Shown here piece by piece: positions 28,458 to 41,041 of a stretch of 64,000 nt of DNA. The number at the start of each line of letters is the position of its first letter. The stretch's first letter is position 1. Below the pieces are notes generated by a model. It was not told the DNA's origin. It worked only from the letters and a program-made list of their open reading frames with translations, and made no database searches. This stretch comes from Mesorhizobium sophorae (GTDB lineage Bacteria > Pseudomonadota > Alphaproteobacteria > Rhizobiales > Rhizobiaceae): positions 1,302,001 to 1,366,000 of the forward strand of contig NZ_NNRI01000007.1 in the NCBI RefSeq assembly GCF_002270415.1, written 5' to 3'. The position numbers and the translations under genes were made by a program.

Positions 28458-28886
28458 CTAAAGCGCATACAGATACATCACGAAATCTTCCGCCGGCCCA
28501 TGCGGCTCTTTGCGCGACTCATAGAGCGCGCGGGCAGGCACATTGCCCGGCTCGGTGCCGACCCAGGCCTCCTCGCAGCCATGGTCACGGCCAATCGCAA
28601 ACATCGCGTCGAGCATGTCTCGCGCGATGCCCTGGCGCTGGAAGGCCGGCGAAACGCCGACCTCGTCTATATAGAGCTCGCTGACCTTGTCGGGGTGGCG
28701 GTGGATGACGGCGGCGCATTGCCCGACGACCACGCCGCCGGCGAGCGCCACGATCATGAAATGGCCAGGTTCGTGGAGATAGGCTGCCAGCCGATCCGGC
28801 ATGACCGGCTCGTCGAAGACGTCCTCGGCGACCTGCATCACAAGGGCGTCATCGCCTGGGAATAGCCTTCGGATTTCCATCTTCAT
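28458..28886 (-). CDS. GNAT N-acetyltransferase, aminoglycoside acetyltransferase-like
   Basis: A 142-residue GNAT protein. The acetyl-CoA loop is VGVSPAFQRQGIARDML, and the end GTEPGNVPARALYESRKEPHGPAEDFVMY fits the AAC(3)-I-like group. Resistance activity cannot be inferred. ATG may be 28886 or 28880. It is divergent from the mdh promoter. Confidence 0.8.
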   Translation of the reverse strand: MKMEIRRLFPGDDALVMQVAEDVFDEPVMPDRLAAYLHEPGHFMIVALAGGVVVGQCAAVIHRHPDKVSELYIDEVGVSPAFQRQGIARDMLDAMFAIGRDHGCEEAWVGTEPGNVPARALYESRKEPHGPAEDFVMYLYAL

Positions 28887-28919
28887 TCTGTAAAGTCCCC
28901 CCAAGTCGGCTTACAAATT

Positions 28920-28949
28920 TTGACGTTTACGTAAATCCCAATCTATCTA
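28920..28949 (+). promoter_or_regulatory. Putative promoter of the mdh-suc operon
   Basis: TTGACG (28920-28925), an 18-base spacer containing the palindrome TTTACGTAAA (28926-28935), and TATCTA (28944-28949). The palindrome could be an operator. Transcription from here gives a 5' leader of about 170 bases. Confidence 0.5.
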
Positions 28950-28967
28950 ACCGATTGAAAATGCTAG

Positions 28968-30092
<1,125 letters not shown>

Positions 30093-30122
30093 CCCCCAGC
30101 AGTCGACCCGGAGACATCGAAG

Positions 30123-31316
30123 ATGAACATCCATGAGTATCAGGGCAAGGCGCTGCTGAAGAGCTTTGGCGCGCCGGTGGCCGAAGGCGTGCCGGTGTTC
30201 AAGGCGAGCGAGGCGGAAGCCGCCGCCAAGGCGCTGCCCGGCCCGCTCTATGTGGTGAAGAGCCAGATCCATGCCGGCGGCCGTGGCAAGGGCAAGTTCA
30301 AGGAACTCGGCCCTGATGCCAAGGGTGGCGTCAGGCTGGCGAAGTCGGTGGCCGACGTGGTCGCCAACGCCAACGAAATGCTCGGGCATACGCTGGTGAC
30401 CAAGCAGACCGGGCCGGCCGGCAAGCAGGTCAGCCGCCTCTATATCGAAGACGGCGCCGACATCGAGCGCGAGCTCTATCTGTCGATCTTGGTCGACCGC
30501 TCGGTCGGCCGCGTTGCCTTTGTCGTCTCGACCGAAGGCGGCATGGACATCGAGGCGGTCGCGCACGACACGCCGGAAAAGATCATCACCGTCGCCATCG
30601 ACCCGGAAAAGGGCGTCACAGCGGCCGATCTGAAGGCGCTCAACGGCGCGCTGAAGCTCGACGGCGACGCCGGCCGGGATGGCGATACGCTGTTCCCGAT
30701 CCTCTACAAGGCCTTTGTCGAGAAGGACATGAGCCTGCTCGAGGTCAACCCGCTGATCGTCATGAAGAATGGCCGGCTGCGCGTGCTCGACGCAAAAGTG
30801 TCGTTCGACAACAACGCGCTGTTCCGCCATCCCGACGTGCTCGAACTGCGCGACACCACCGAAGAGGACGAGAAGGAGATCGAGGCGTCGAAATACGACC
30901 TCGCCTATGTCGCGCTCGACGGCAATATCGGCTGCATGGTCAACGGCGCCGGCCTCGCCATGGCGACGATGGATATCATCAAGCTCTATGGCGCCGAGCC
31001 GGCCAACTTCCTCGATGTCGGTGGCGGCGCGTCGAAGGAGAAGGTGACGGCGGCGTTCAAGATCATCACCAAGGATCCGGCGGTCAAGGGCATCCTGATC
31101 AACATCTTCGGCGGTATCATGAAGTGCGACATCATCGCCGAGGGCGTGATTGCCGCGGTCAAGGAAGTCGGCCTGGAAGTGCCGCTGGTGGTGCGCCTGG
31201 AAGGCACCAATGCCGAACTCGGCAAGAAAATCATCAACGACAGCGGCCTCAACGTCGTGTCGGCAGATGATCTCGACGACGCGGCCAAGAAGATCGTGGC
31301 GGCGGTGAAGGGCTGA
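30123..31316 (+). CDS. sucC: Succinyl-CoA synthetase, beta subunit (ADP-forming)
   Basis: A 397-residue ATP-grasp subunit. The nucleotide loop GGRGKGKF is near residues 53-60, the carboxylate-binding EVNPLIV near 207-213, and GGIMKCD near 335-341. With SucD it makes succinate and ATP from succinyl-CoA. SucC is separated from sucD by two unrelated small genes. Confidence 0.97.
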   Translation: MNIHEYQGKALLKSFGAPVAEGVPVFKASEAEAAAKALPGPLYVVKSQIHAGGRGKGKFKELGPDAKGGVRLAKSVADVVANANEMLGHTLVTKQTGPAGKQVSRLYIEDGADIERELYLSILVDRSVGRVAFVVSTEGGMDIEAVAHDTPEKIITVAIDPEKGVTAADLKALNGALKLDGDAGRDGDTLFPILYKAFVEKDMSLLEVNPLIVMKNGRLRVLDAKVSFDNNALFRHPDVLELRDTTEEDEKEIEASKYDLAYVALDGNIGCMVNGAGLAMATMDIIKLYGAEPANFLDVGGGASKEKVTAAFKIITKDPAVKGILINIFGGIMKCDIIAEGVIAAVKEVGLEVPLVVRLEGTNAELGKKIINDSGLNVVSADDLDDAAKKIVAAVKG

Positions 31317-31320
31317 TCCG

Positions 31321-31692
31321 GTGCCTCCGCACAAGATAAACCTGGTCGAGGCGGCGGATCAAAAGATCAACAAGGTCTTCGATCCGCATATTGCCGGCGA
31401 CGTCAACGACAGCCAGGCGAAAGTCGCCAAGTTCGGCGAGGTCTTCGACTGGCACGCGCATGACAATGAGGATGAAGCCTTCCTCGTGCTACGCGGCCGC
31501 ATTGCCATCGATTTCCGCGACGGTCAGGTCGAGCTCGGCGAGGGCGACTTCATGGTCGTGCCGCGCGGCGTCGAGCACCGGCCGCGTTCGCTCAGCAAGG
31601 AACCGGTGGTGCTGATGTTCGAGCCCGCGACGACGCTCAACACCGGCAACGCCAAGAGCGACCTCACCGTCGCCGATCTGAAGCGGCTCTGA
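31321..31692 (+). CDS. Cupin-domain protein
   Basis: A 123-residue single-domain cupin. The first motif [16 protein letters not shown] carries the metal His/His/Glu (near residues 45-53), and the second [14 protein letters not shown] its third His (near 87). GTG at 31321 is the start, four bases after the sucC stop. Its ligand is unknown. It sits in frame-tight order between sucC and sucD, which suggests co-transcription. Confidence 0.85.
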   Translation: MPPHKINLVEAADQKINKVFDPHIAGDVNDSQAKVAKFGEVFDWHAHDNEDEAFLVLRGRIAIDFRDGQVELGEGDFMVVPRGVEHRPRSLSKEPVVLMFEPATTLNTGNAKSDLTVADLKRL

Positions 31693-31694
31693 CC

Positions 31695-32192
31695 ATGAAC
31701 GCGGCCTCCTTCTCTTCGCTCTCGTCCGACCACCAGCGCCTGCAAGCGCTGGTCGGCACTTGGCGTGGCGAAGAAGATGTGGCGGCCACGCAATGGACCG
31801 ATGCCGGCACAGCGACGGCCGAAGCAGTTACCGTGGCTGAATTTGGCGGCCTGTTCGTGGTGCAGCGCTATCGCCAGCGCCGCGACGGCACGGTGTCGTT
31901 CGGCGCGCACAGCGTGTTCGGCTTCGACCAGCAAAGCAGCGTCGTAACCATGCACCAGTTCGATTCGATGGGCTTTGTGCCGGCCGCACCGGCTACAGGC
32001 ACGTGGGATGGCAACACGCTGACGCTGCTGCGCTCGTCGCCGCGCGGGTCGGCCCGGGTTACCTACGATTTCGACAGCAATGACAGTTACCGCATGCGAC
32101 TGCAGTTCCAACCCGCCGGCAGCGATGTCTGGCAAGACATGGTGAGCGGCGTCTACAGCCGTGTCTCACCTTCCTCGATCAACGATTTCTAA
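31695..32192 (+). CDS. DUF1579 family protein
   Basis: A 165-residue protein with the lipocalin-like DUF1579 pattern: LVGTWRGEE near the start, [23 protein letters not shown] and [10 protein letters not shown]. Members are of unknown role, probably binding a small ligand. It begins two bases after the cupin gene and ends 14 bases before sucD. Confidence 0.72.
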   Translation: MNAASFSSLSSDHQRLQALVGTWRGEEDVAATQWTDAGTATAEAVTVAEFGGLFVVQRYRQRRDGTVSFGAHSVFGFDQQSSVVTMHQFDSMGFVPAAPATGTWDGNTLTLLRSSPRGSARVTYDFDSNDSYRMRLQFQPAGSDVWQDMVSGVYSRVSPSSINDF

Positions 32193-32206
32193 GAAAAAGG
32201 GCCACC

Positions 32207-33109
32207 ATGTCCATTCTCGTCGACAAGAACACCAAGGTGCTGGTGCAAGGCCTGACCGGCAAGACCGGTACGTTCCACACCGAACAGGCGCTGTCCTATC
32301 ACGGCACCAAGATGGTCGGCGGCATCCATCCCAAGAAGGGCGGCGAGACCTGGACCGGCTCGAAGGGCGAGAGCCTGCCGATCTTTGCCACCGTCGCCGA
32401 GGGCAAGGAAAAGACCGGCGCCAACGCTTCGGTCGTCTATGTGCCGCCGGCGGGCGCCGCCGAAGCGATCCTGGAAGCGATCGAGGCCGAGATCCCGCTG
32501 ATCATCTGCATCACCGAAGGCATTCCGGTGATGGACATGATCAAGGTCAAGGCGCGGCTCGACCGCTCGACCTCGCGGCTGATCGGCCCGAACTGCCCGG
32601 GCGTGCTCACCCCCAACGAATGCAAGATCGGCATCATGCCGGGAAACATCTTCCGCAAGGGCTCGGTCGGCGTTGTTTCGCGCTCGGGAACACTTACCTA
32701 TGAGGCTGTGTTCCAGACCACCAATGTCGGCCTTGGCCAGACCACCGCCGTCGGCATTGGCGGCGACCCGGTCAAGGGCACCGAATTTATCGACGTGCTC
32801 GAGATGTTCCTGGCCGATGACGAGACCAAGTCGATCATCATGATCGGCGAGATCGGCGGTTCGGCCGAGGAAGACGCCGCGCAGTTCCTCAAGGACGAAG
32901 CCAAGCGTGGCCGCAAGAAGCCGATGGCCGGCTTCATCGCCGGGCGCACGGCGCCGGCCGGCCGCACCATGGGTCATGCGGGCGCGGTCATCTCCGGCGG
33001 CAAGGGCGGCGCAGAGGACAAGATCGCGGCGATGGAATCGGCCGGGATAAGAGTTTCGCCCTCGCCGGCACGGCTGGGCACGACGCTGGTCGAGGCGATC
33101 AAGGGTTAA
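32207..33109 (+). CDS. sucD: Succinyl-CoA synthetase, alpha subunit
   Basis: A 300-residue subunit. The CoA-binding [14 protein letters not shown] is at about residues 15-28, and the active-site phosphohistidine is His257 in [20 protein letters not shown] and GPNCPGV are standard. It forms the heterotetramer with SucC. Confidence 0.97.
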   Translation: MSILVDKNTKVLVQGLTGKTGTFHTEQALSYHGTKMVGGIHPKKGGETWTGSKGESLPIFATVAEGKEKTGANASVVYVPPAGAAEAILEAIEAEIPLIICITEGIPVMDMIKVKARLDRSTSRLIGPNCPGVLTPNECKIGIMPGNIFRKGSVGVVSRSGTLTYEAVFQTTNVGLGQTTAVGIGGDPVKGTEFIDVLEMFLADDETKSIIMIGEIGGSAEEDAAQFLKDEAKRGRKKPMAGFIAGRTAPAGRTMGHAGAVISGGKGGAEDKIAAMESAGIRVSPSPARLGTTLVEAIKG

Positions 33110-33110
33110 G

Positions 33111-33203
33111 TGAGTAGCGAGTAGTGAATAGCGAATAGGAAACGGAGTAACGGCGCGACCTGGGGAAAATCCCTACTCGCTATTCGCTACTCACTATTCG
33201 CTC
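33111..33203. repeat. Inverted repeat of 7-9-base GAGTAGCGAATAG-like units
   Basis: The left arm (from 33111) is a run of GTGAGTAG, CGAGTAGT and GAATAGCG units; the right arm (to 33203) carries the complement CTACTCGCTATTCGC. It can form a long hairpin between sucD and sucA. Its 3' end lies just before the sucA ribosome site. Confidence 0.8.
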
Positions 33204-33238
33204 TGACAAGGAGACGAAGCCAAGGCTTCGATAGAGAC

Positions 33239-36226
33239 ATGGCAAGACAAGATCAGGCCAACGACCAATTTTCGCTCACCTCTTTCCTCTATGGCGGCAA
33301 CGCCGACTATATCGACGCGCTCTACGCCGCCTATGAGGACGATCCAGCCTCGGTCAATCCCGAATGGCAGGAGTTCTTCGCCGGGCTGAAGGACGACGCC
33401 GGCGACGTGCGCAAGAACGCCAAGGGCGCCTCCTGGGCGAAGCCCTCCTGGCCGCTGCAGGCCAATGGCGAACTGGTGTCGGCGCTCGACGGCAACTGGG
33501 GCATCGTCGAGAAGCATCTGGAAAAGAAGGTCAAGGATAAGGCGGTCACCAACGGCATCATCCTTTCCGACGCCGACGTGCACCAGGCGACCCGCGATTC
33601 GGTGCGCGCCATCATGATGATCCGCGCCTACCGCATGCGCGGCCATCTGCACGCCAATCTCGACCCGCTCGGCATCGCCAAGCCGCTCGAGGACTACAAC
33701 GAATTGTCGCCAGAGAATTACGGCTTCACCGCCGCCGACTACGACCGGCCGATCTTCCTCGACAATGTGCTCGGGCTCGAATTCGGCACCATCCGGCAGA
33801 TGCTGGAGATCCTGACGCGCACCTATTGCTCGACGCTGGGCGTCGAGTTCATGCATATTTCGGATCCCGAGGAAAAGGCCTGGATCCAGGCGCGCATCGA
33901 GGGCGCCGACAAGGAGATCTCCTTCACCGCCACCGGCAAGAAGGCGATCCTGCAGAAGCTGGTCGAGGCCGAAGGCTTCGAGCAATTCATCGACGTCAAG
34001 TACAAGGGCACCAAGCGCTTCGGCCTCGATGGCAGTGAATCGCTGATCCCGGCGCTGGAGCAGATCGTCAAGCGCGGCGGCCAGCTCGGCATGAAGGAGA
34101 TCGTGCTCGGCATGGCGCATCGCGGCCGGCTGAACGTGCTCTCCCAGGTGATGGCCAAGCCGCACCGCGCCATCTTCCACGAGTTCAAGGGCGGTTCGGC
34201 CGCCCCCGACGAGGTCGAGGGCTCGGGCGACGTCAAGTACCATCTCGGCGCCTCGTCGGACCGCCAGTTCGACGGCAACAAGGTGCATCTGTCCTTGACC
34301 GCCAATCCCTCGCACCTGGAAATCGTCGATCCGGTGGTGATGGGCAAGGCCCGCGCCAAGCAGGACTATCTGTTCGGCCGCAGCCGCGAGGAAATCGTGC
34401 CGCTGGAAGAGCGCGCCAAGGTGCTGCCGCTGCTGCTGCACGGCGATGCCGCCTTCGCTGGCCAGGGCGTGATCGCCGAAATCCTCGGCCTGTCGGGCCT
34501 GCGCGGCCACCGCGTCGCCGGCACGCTGCATTTCATCATCAACAACCAGATCGGCTTCACTACCAATCCGCGTTTCTCGCGCTCGTCGCCCTATCCGTCT
34601 GATGTGGCCAAGATGATCGAAGCGCCGATCTTCCACGTCAATGGCGACGATCCGGAAGCCGTGGTGCATGCCACCAAGGTGGCGATCGAATTTCGCATGA
34701 AGTTCCACAAGCCGGTCGTGGTCGACATGTTCTGCTACCGCCGCTTCGGCCATAATGAGGGCGACGAACCGGCCTTCACCCAGCCGATCATGTACCGCAA
34801 CATCCGCACCCACAAGACGACGGTGCAGATCTATGGTGACCGGCTGATCGCTGAGGGCCACATCACCCAGGCCGAACTCGACCAGCTGAAGGCCGACTGG
34901 CGGGCGCATCTGGAATCCGAGTGGGAAGTCGGCCAGAGCTACAAGCCCAACAAGGCCGACTGGCTGGACGGCGCCTGGTCGGGCCTGCGCACGGCCGACA
35001 ACCAGGACGAACAGCGGCGCGGCAAGACCGCCGTGCCGGTCAAGACGCTGAAGGAAATCGGCAAGAAGCTGACCGAGGTGCCGAAGGATTTCGAGGCGCA
35101 CAAGACGATCATCCGCTTCCTCGAGAACCGCCGCCAGGCGATCGAGTCCGGCGAAGGCATCGACTGGTCGACGGCCGAGGCGCTGGCCTTCGGCGCAATC
35201 CTGCTCGACGGCAATCCGATCCGCCTGTCGGGCCAGGATTCCGAACGCGGCACGTTCTCGCAGCGGCATTCCGTGCTTTACGACCAGCGCGACGAGACCC
35301 GCTACATCCCGCTCAACAATCTCTCGGCGGCGCAGGCCGGCTACGAAGTCATCAACTCGATGCTGTCGGAAGAGGCGGTGCTGGGCTTCGAGTACGGCTA
35401 CAGCCTGGCCGAGCCGAAGGCGCTGACCTTGTGGGAGGCGCAGTTCGGCGATTTCGCCAACGGCGCCCAGGTGGTGTTCGACCAGTTCATCTCGTCGGGC
35501 GAGCGCAAGTGGCTCCGAATGTCGGGGCTCGTCTGCCTCTTGCCGCATGGCTACGAAGGCCAGGGACCGGAGCATTCCTCGGCCCGGCTCGAGCGCTTCC
35601 TGCAGCTTTGCGCCGAAGACAACATGCAAGTGGCGAACTGCACGACGCCGGCTAACTATTTCCACATCCTGCGCCGGCAGTTGAAGCGCGACTTCCGCAA
35701 GCCGCTGATCCTGATGACGCCGAAGTCGCTGCTGCGCCACAAGCGGGCGGTGTCGACGCTGCCGGAAATCTCGGGAGAAAGCTCGTTCCACCGGCTGTTG
35801 TGGGACGATGCCCAGCTGCTTCCCAACCAGGCGATCAAGCTCACCAAGGATTCGAAGATCCGCCGCGTCGTGCTGTGCTCGGGCAAGGTCTATTACGACC
35901 TCTACGAAGAGCGCGAGAAGCGCGGCATCAACGACATCTATTTGCTGCGCGTCGAACAGCTCTATCCGTTCCCGGCCAAGGCGCTGATTACGGAACTGTC
36001 GCGTTTCCGTAATGCGGAGATGGTGTGGTGCCAGGAAGAGCCAAAGAACATGGGCGCCTGGTCGTTCATCGACCCGTATCTGGAATGGGTGCTGGCGCAT
36101 ATCGATGCCAAGCATCAGCGGGTGCGCTACACCGGCCGCCCGGCGGCCGCCTCACCGGCGACCGGACTGATGTCGAAGCACCTTGCCCAGCTCGCTGCCT
36201 TGCTCGAAGACGCGCTCGGTGAATAG
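33239..36226 (+). CDS. sucA: 2-oxoglutarate dehydrogenase E1 component
   Basis: A 995-residue thiamine-diphosphate enzyme decarboxylating 2-oxoglutarate. The N-terminal FLYGGNADYIDALYAAYEDD recruits E2. HRGRLNVLSQV, GDAAFAGQG (ThDP-binding) and FCYRRFGHNEGDEP are the catalytic core, and LPHGYEGQGPEHSS is in the transketolase domain. Length is typical. Its last codons are part of a tandem duplication that extends into the spacer. Confidence 0.97.
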   Translation: MARQDQANDQFSLTSFLYGGNADYIDALYAAYEDDPASVNPEWQEFFAGLKDDAGDVRKNAKGASWAKPSWPLQANGELVSALDGNWGIVEKHLEKKVKDKAVTNGIILSDADVHQATRDSVRAIMMIRAYRMRGHLHANLDPLGIAKPLEDYNELSPENYGFTAADYDRPIFLDNVLGLEFGTIRQMLEILTRTYCSTLGVEFMHISDPEEKAWIQARIEGADKEISFTATGKKAILQKLVEAEGFEQFIDVKYKGTKRFGLDGSESLIPALEQIVKRGGQLGMKEIVLGMAHRGRLNVLSQVMAKPHRAIFHEFKGGSAAPDEVEGSGDVKYHLGASSDRQFDGNKVHLSLTANPSHLEIVDPVVMGKARAKQDYLFGRSREEIVPLEERAKVLPLLLHGDAAFAGQGVIAEILGLSGLRGHRVAGTLHFIINNQIGFTTNPRFSRSSPYPSDVAKMIEAPIFHVNGDDPEAVVHATKVAIEFRMKFHKPVVVDMFCYRRFGHNEGDEPAFTQPIMYRNIRTHKTTVQIYGDRLIAEGHITQAELDQLKADWRAHLESEWEVGQSYKPNKADWLDGAWSGLRTADNQDEQRRGKTAVPVKTLKEIGKKLTEVPKDFEAHKTIIRFLENRRQAIESGEGIDWSTAEALAFGAILLDGNPIRLSGQDSERGTFSQRHSVLYDQRDETRYIPLNNLSAAQAGYEVINSMLSEEAVLGFEYGYSLAEPKALTLWEAQFGDFANGAQVVFDQFISSGERKWLRMSGLVCLLPHGYEGQGPEHSSARLERFLQLCAEDNMQVANCTTPANYFHILRRQLKRDFRKPLILMTPKSLLRHKRAVSTLPEISGESSFHRLLWDDAQLLPNQAIKLTKDSKIRRVVLCSGKVYYDLYEEREKRGINDIYLLRVEQLYPFPAKALITELSRFRNAEMVWCQEEPKNMGAWSFIDPYLEWVLAHIDAKHQRVRYTGRPAAASPATGLMSKHLAQLAALLEDALGE

Positions 36227-36270
36227 AAAAGATTTGGGTGAATAGAACAGATCTGGGCGAATAACTCAGG
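36218..36270 (+). repeat. 19-base tandem duplication across the sucA stop codon
   Basis: GGTGAATAGAAAAGATTTGG (36218-36237) is followed by GGTGAATAGAACAGATCTGG (36237-36256) and a shorter GCGAATAACTCAGG. Each unit repeats the codons for Gly-Glu and a stop, so the duplication lengthens only the sucA-sucB spacer. Confidence 0.75.
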
Positions 36271-36288
36271 AAGAAACGGACAGGCACA

Positions 36289-37569
<1,281 letters not shown>

Positions 37570-37585
37570 GCGGGACTGATCCGCA

Positions 37586-38338
37586 ATGAGCGGCTTGCTG
37601 GAGCAGCTAGGGTTCAAGCTGGGCCGTGCGCTACGGATTTTGCGGCGCGAGCCGTGGACCTCTATGTCCACGCCGGCGGTGGTGTCGGCCGAATGGGATC
37701 CGGCGCAGGCGAGCAGCAATCTCGGCCTCTTCGAGCTGAGCGATGCGCAAATGGCGGAGCGCGAGATAACCGTCACGGTGATCGGCGAGCTGGATTTGCC
37801 GACAGGCGAAATTGTCGCCTGCGATCCCCTGACTACCGGAACTGACTGGCCAGCGTTAAGCCGCAAGGTCAGACCAGGGCGCTACCCGGTATCGTTGCTT
37901 GAGGCACAAGGCCGTGTTGCTGCAGCAGTCCTGCGCTTCCGGCCCGGCAGGCCGTTTCGCTGGGAGCTGGCAACCTTACCCGATCAGGATGCATCGACCC
38001 TGAAGGGCAACGAGGTATTTGGATATCCCGTCGATGCCGGTCTTGGTTCGTTCATGGACAAGATGGCAATGGCGCTGATGTCCGAGCAGCAGGACAAGCT
38101 TGAAGCCAAGCAGAATTACTATGACGACGTCCTGGCGGCCGAGTTTGCGCCCAACCAGGATCGGTTCGCGATGCATCACCCCGTTGTCGGCAATCCCCTC
38201 AACATTGCGATGTTCTGGAGCGGCTGGGGTGACGGAATCTATCCATCGTTCTGGGGCCTCAGCGCGGCTGGCGAGCCGCTGCTGCTGATGACCGACTTTG
38301 AAGTGCTTGAAAACGCCGATGGCCGCGAGAGCCAGTAG
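37586..38338 (+). CDS. DUF4241 domain-containing protein
   Basis: A 250-residue soluble protein. The DUF4241 pattern is seen as GRYPVSLLEA (about residues 96-105), EVFGYPVDAGLGSFMD, and a late SGWGDGIYPSFWGLSAAGEPLLLMTDFEVL. No function is known for this domain. Base composition is less GC-rich than the flanking TCA genes, hinting at acquisition. It starts 17 bases after sucB and is probably in the operon. Confidence 0.78.
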   Translation: MSGLLEQLGFKLGRALRILRREPWTSMSTPAVVSAEWDPAQASSNLGLFELSDAQMAEREITVTVIGELDLPTGEIVACDPLTTGTDWPALSRKVRPGRYPVSLLEAQGRVAAAVLRFRPGRPFRWELATLPDQDASTLKGNEVFGYPVDAGLGSFMDKMAMALMSEQQDKLEAKQNYYDDVLAAEFAPNQDRFAMHHPVVGNPLNIAMFWSGWGDGIYPSFWGLSAAGEPLLLMTDFEVLENADGRESQ

Positions 38339-38347
38339 GTCGCCGCG

Positions 38348-38857
38348 ATGCAAAGCCCCTTGTCGTCCGCCATCGCATGCCTAGCGGGATCTATGGCAGT
38401 CTTGTTCGCCGGCTCGGCCGCAATCGCAGCGTGCCCGATCGAACTCGCCGTCTATGGCGATGCCCAAAGCGGCAGTGAGATCGATTTTAGCCCGACCGGC
38501 ACCTCGGCGACCGTCACCAACAGCTTCCGGATGATCCTCGACAACAATGTGGTGCTGAACGGCATCGTCATGTGGAACGAGGGCGTGTCGCGGCCGAACG
38601 GCGTGCTGATGTACAAATGCCCCGAGGGCGACGTCACCGGCGAGGAGCTCGCCGCCTGTACGGCCTGGCACGGCGTCATCTACACGTCGGACGACAAGGG
38701 CAGCATCGGCCTGCTGCCGGCCGAGGGCGTCGAGGCGCCGAAGACGCTGATCCTGCCGGATCTTGGGCAGTCGTTGCGTCAATCCTCGGCCTATGGCGGC
38801 AATGGATTTTCGAAAGTGCCGTGGGATGTGTTTGCCTTGAAGGGATGCCAGGAATGA
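38348..38857 (+). CDS. Exported hypothetical protein
   Basis: I do not recognise a family. The 169-residue product has a signal peptide (about residues 1-28, ending AAIAA) and three or four cysteines in the mature part (CPIEL, YKCPEG, AACTAW, KGCQE) that may pair in the periplasm. It lies ten bases after the DUF4241 gene, and its stop overlaps the SDR start (ATGA). Confidence 0.65.
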   Translation: MQSPLSSAIACLAGSMAVLFAGSAAIAACPIELAVYGDAQSGSEIDFSPTGTSATVTNSFRMILDNNVVLNGIVMWNEGVSRPNGVLMYKCPEGDVTGEELAACTAWHGVIYTSDDKGSIGLLPAEGVEAPKTLILPDLGQSLRQSSAYGGNGFSKVPWDVFALKGCQE

Positions 38858-39609
38858 CCGATACGCAAAAGGTGCTGCTGGTCACCGGCGGCAGCCGCGG
38901 CATCGGCGCCGCGATCTGCCGGCTCGGCTCGAAGACCGGCTACCGCGTCGCGGTCAACTACGCTGCGAATAAGGACGCCGCCGATGCGCTGGTCGCAGAG
39001 ATCCAGGCCGCCGGCGGCGACGCTCTTGCCGTCAAGGGCGATGTCGGCGTCGAGGCCGATATCGTTGCCATGTTCGGTGCCGTCGACCGCGCCTATGGCC
39101 GGCTCGATGCCTTCGTCAACAATGCCGGCATCGTCGACGCCAAGGCTCGCGTCGACGAGATGGATTTTTCGCGGCTGGAGCGCATGATGCGCATCAATGT
39201 CGTTGGTTCGTTCCTGTGCGCCCGCGAGGCGGTGAAGCGCATGTCGACGCGCCACGGCGGCAAGGGTGGCGCCATCGTCAACATCTCGTCGGCTGCGGCG
39301 GTGCTTGGCGCCGCGGACAACTATGTCGACTATGCCTCCTCCAAGGGCGCCATCGACACGTTCACCATCGGCCTCGCCCGCGAGGTGGCACTGGAAGGCA
39401 TCCGCGTCAATGCGGTGCGCCCGGGCATCATCGATACGGACATCCATGCCTCCGGCGGCCAGCCGGACCGGGTGGCACTGATCCAGGATACGCTTCCGAT
39501 GAAAAGAGCCGGAACGGCTGATGAAGTCGCTGGTGCGGTTCTCTATCTTTTATCCGACGCCGCGTCCTATACGACGGGCGCGATCCTGAATGTAAGCGGC
39601 GGCCGCTGA
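38854..39609 (+). CDS. Short-chain dehydrogenase/reductase (SDR), NAD(P)-dependent
   Basis: A 251-residue classical SDR. Cofactor motif TGGSRGIG is at residues 11-18, NNAG near 86-89, catalytic Ser in NISSAA near 142, and the YxxxK motif YASSKG near 158-163. PGIIDTDIHASGG and LYLLSDAASYTTGAILNVSGG are usual. The substrate is unknown; glucose or 3-oxoacyl reductase-like folds are equally possible. It overlaps the preceding gene by four bases. Confidence 0.9.
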   Translation: MTDTQKVLLVTGGSRGIGAAICRLGSKTGYRVAVNYAANKDAADALVAEIQAAGGDALAVKGDVGVEADIVAMFGAVDRAYGRLDAFVNNAGIVDAKARVDEMDFSRLERMMRINVVGSFLCAREAVKRMSTRHGGKGGAIVNISSAAAVLGAADNYVDYASSKGAIDTFTIGLAREVALEGIRVNAVRPGIIDTDIHASGGQPDRVALIQDTLPMKRAGTADEVAGAVLYLLSDAASYTTGAILNVSGGR

Positions 39610-39633
39610 GCCCCAATCAAGAAGGACAGTATC

Positions 39634-41040
39634 ATGGCTTATGACGTCGTTATCATCGGATCGGGACCGGGCGGCTATGTCTGCGCCATCAAGGCGGCGC
39701 AGCTCGGGCTGAAGACGGCGGTGGTCGAGAAGAACGCGACCTTCGGCGGCACCTGCCTCAACATCGGCTGCATTCCGTCCAAGGCGCTGCTTTATGCCTC
39801 CGAGATGTTCGCCGAGGCGGGCCACTCCTTCGACACGCTCGGTGTCGAGATATCAGCGCCGAAATTGAACCTGAAGAAGATGATGGCGCACAAGGACGCG
39901 ACAGTGGCGTCGAACGTCAACGGCGTCGCCTTCCTGTTCAAGAAGAACAAGATCGACAGCTTCCGCGGCACCGGCAAGGTGATCGCCGCGGGCAAAGTCT
40001 CGGTGACCGGCGAGGACGGCAAGGTCGAGGAGATCGAGACCAAGAACATCGTCATCGCCACCGGTTCGGATGTCGCCGGCATTCCCGGCGTCAAGGTCGA
40101 CATCGACGAGAAGGTGATCGTGTCGTCGACCGGCGCGCTGTCGCTGGAGAAAGTGCCCGGCCATCTGGTGGTGGTCGGCGGCGGTGTCATCGGCCTCGAG
40201 CTCGGCTCTGTGTGGGCGCGGCTTGGCGCCAAGGTCACCGTCGTCGAATTCCTTGACACCATCCTGGGTGGCATGGACGGCGAGGTCTCCAAACAGTTCC
40301 AGCGAATGCTGTCGAGGCAGGGTTTCGAGTTCAAGCTCGGCGCCAAGGTCACCGGTGTCGCCAAGGCCAAGAAGGGCGCGACCGTCACCTTCGAGCCGGT
40401 CAAGGGTGGCGCTGCCGAGACCATCGAGGCCGACGCGGTGCTGATCGCCACCGGGCGGCGCGCCTATTCCGACACTCTCGGGCTCAAGGAAGCCGGCGTC
40501 GAGGTCGACGAGCGTGGCCGGGTCACGACCGATGGCCATCTCAGAACCAACGTGCCCGGCATCTACGCCATCGGCGATGTCATCGCCGGGCCGATGCTGG
40601 CACACAAGGCCGAGGACGAGGGCGTGGCGGTGGCGGAAACCATCACCGGCCAGGCCGGCCATGTGAACTATGACGTCATTCCGAGCGTCGTCTACACCAG
40701 CCCGGAAATCGCCTCGGTCGGCAAGACCGAGGAGGAATTGAAGAAGGCCGGCATCGAGTACAAGGCGGGAAAGTTTCCGTTCAGCGCCAATGGCCGGGCG
40801 CGCGCCATGCTGCACACCGACGGTTTCGTCAAGATCCTCGCCGACAAGGCAAGCGACCGCGTGCTCGGCGTCCATATTGTCGGCTTCGGCGCCGGCGAGA
40901 TGATCCACGAGGCGGCGGTGCTGATGGAATTCGGCGGCTCGTCCGAGGATCTTGCCCGCACCTGCCATGCACACCCGACGATGTCGGAAGCGGTCAAGGA
41001 GGCGGCGCTGGCGACCTTCTTCAAGCCGATCCACATATAG
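39634..41040 (+). CDS. lpdA: Dihydrolipoyl dehydrogenase, E3 component
   Basis: A 468-residue flavoprotein. The FAD loop is [10 protein letters not shown], the redox disulphide Cys41/Cys46 in [12 protein letters not shown], the NAD loop [12 protein letters not shown] near 183-194, and the C-terminal catalytic HAHPTMSE. It reoxidises the lipoyl group of SucB. It ends the operon; a long hairpin repeat follows. Confidence 0.96.
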   Translation: MAYDVVIIGSGPGGYVCAIKAAQLGLKTAVVEKNATFGGTCLNIGCIPSKALLYASEMFAEAGHSFDTLGVEISAPKLNLKKMMAHKDATVASNVNGVAFLFKKNKIDSFRGTGKVIAAGKVSVTGEDGKVEEIETKNIVIATGSDVAGIPGVKVDIDEKVIVSSTGALSLEKVPGHLVVVGGGVIGLELGSVWARLGAKVTVVEFLDTILGGMDGEVSKQFQRMLSRQGFEFKLGAKVTGVAKAKKGATVTFEPVKGGAAETIEADAVLIATGRRAYSDTLGLKEAGVEVDERGRVTTDGHLRTNVPGIYAIGDVIAGPMLAHKAEDEGVAVAETITGQAGHVNYDVIPSVVYTSPEIASVGKTEEELKKAGIEYKAGKFPFSANGRARAMLHTDGFVKILADKASDRVLGVHIVGFGAGEMIHEAAVLMEFGGSSEDLARTCHAHPTMSEAVKEAALATFFKPIHI

Positions 41041-41041
41041 A

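Noticed and set aside
33194..36115. A 973-codon open frame on the minus strand opposite sucA
   Set aside because: It is antisense to an intact, motif-complete sucA; its residues are Arg/His/Asp-rich as expected of a mirror frame in GC-rich DNA, with no family pattern.
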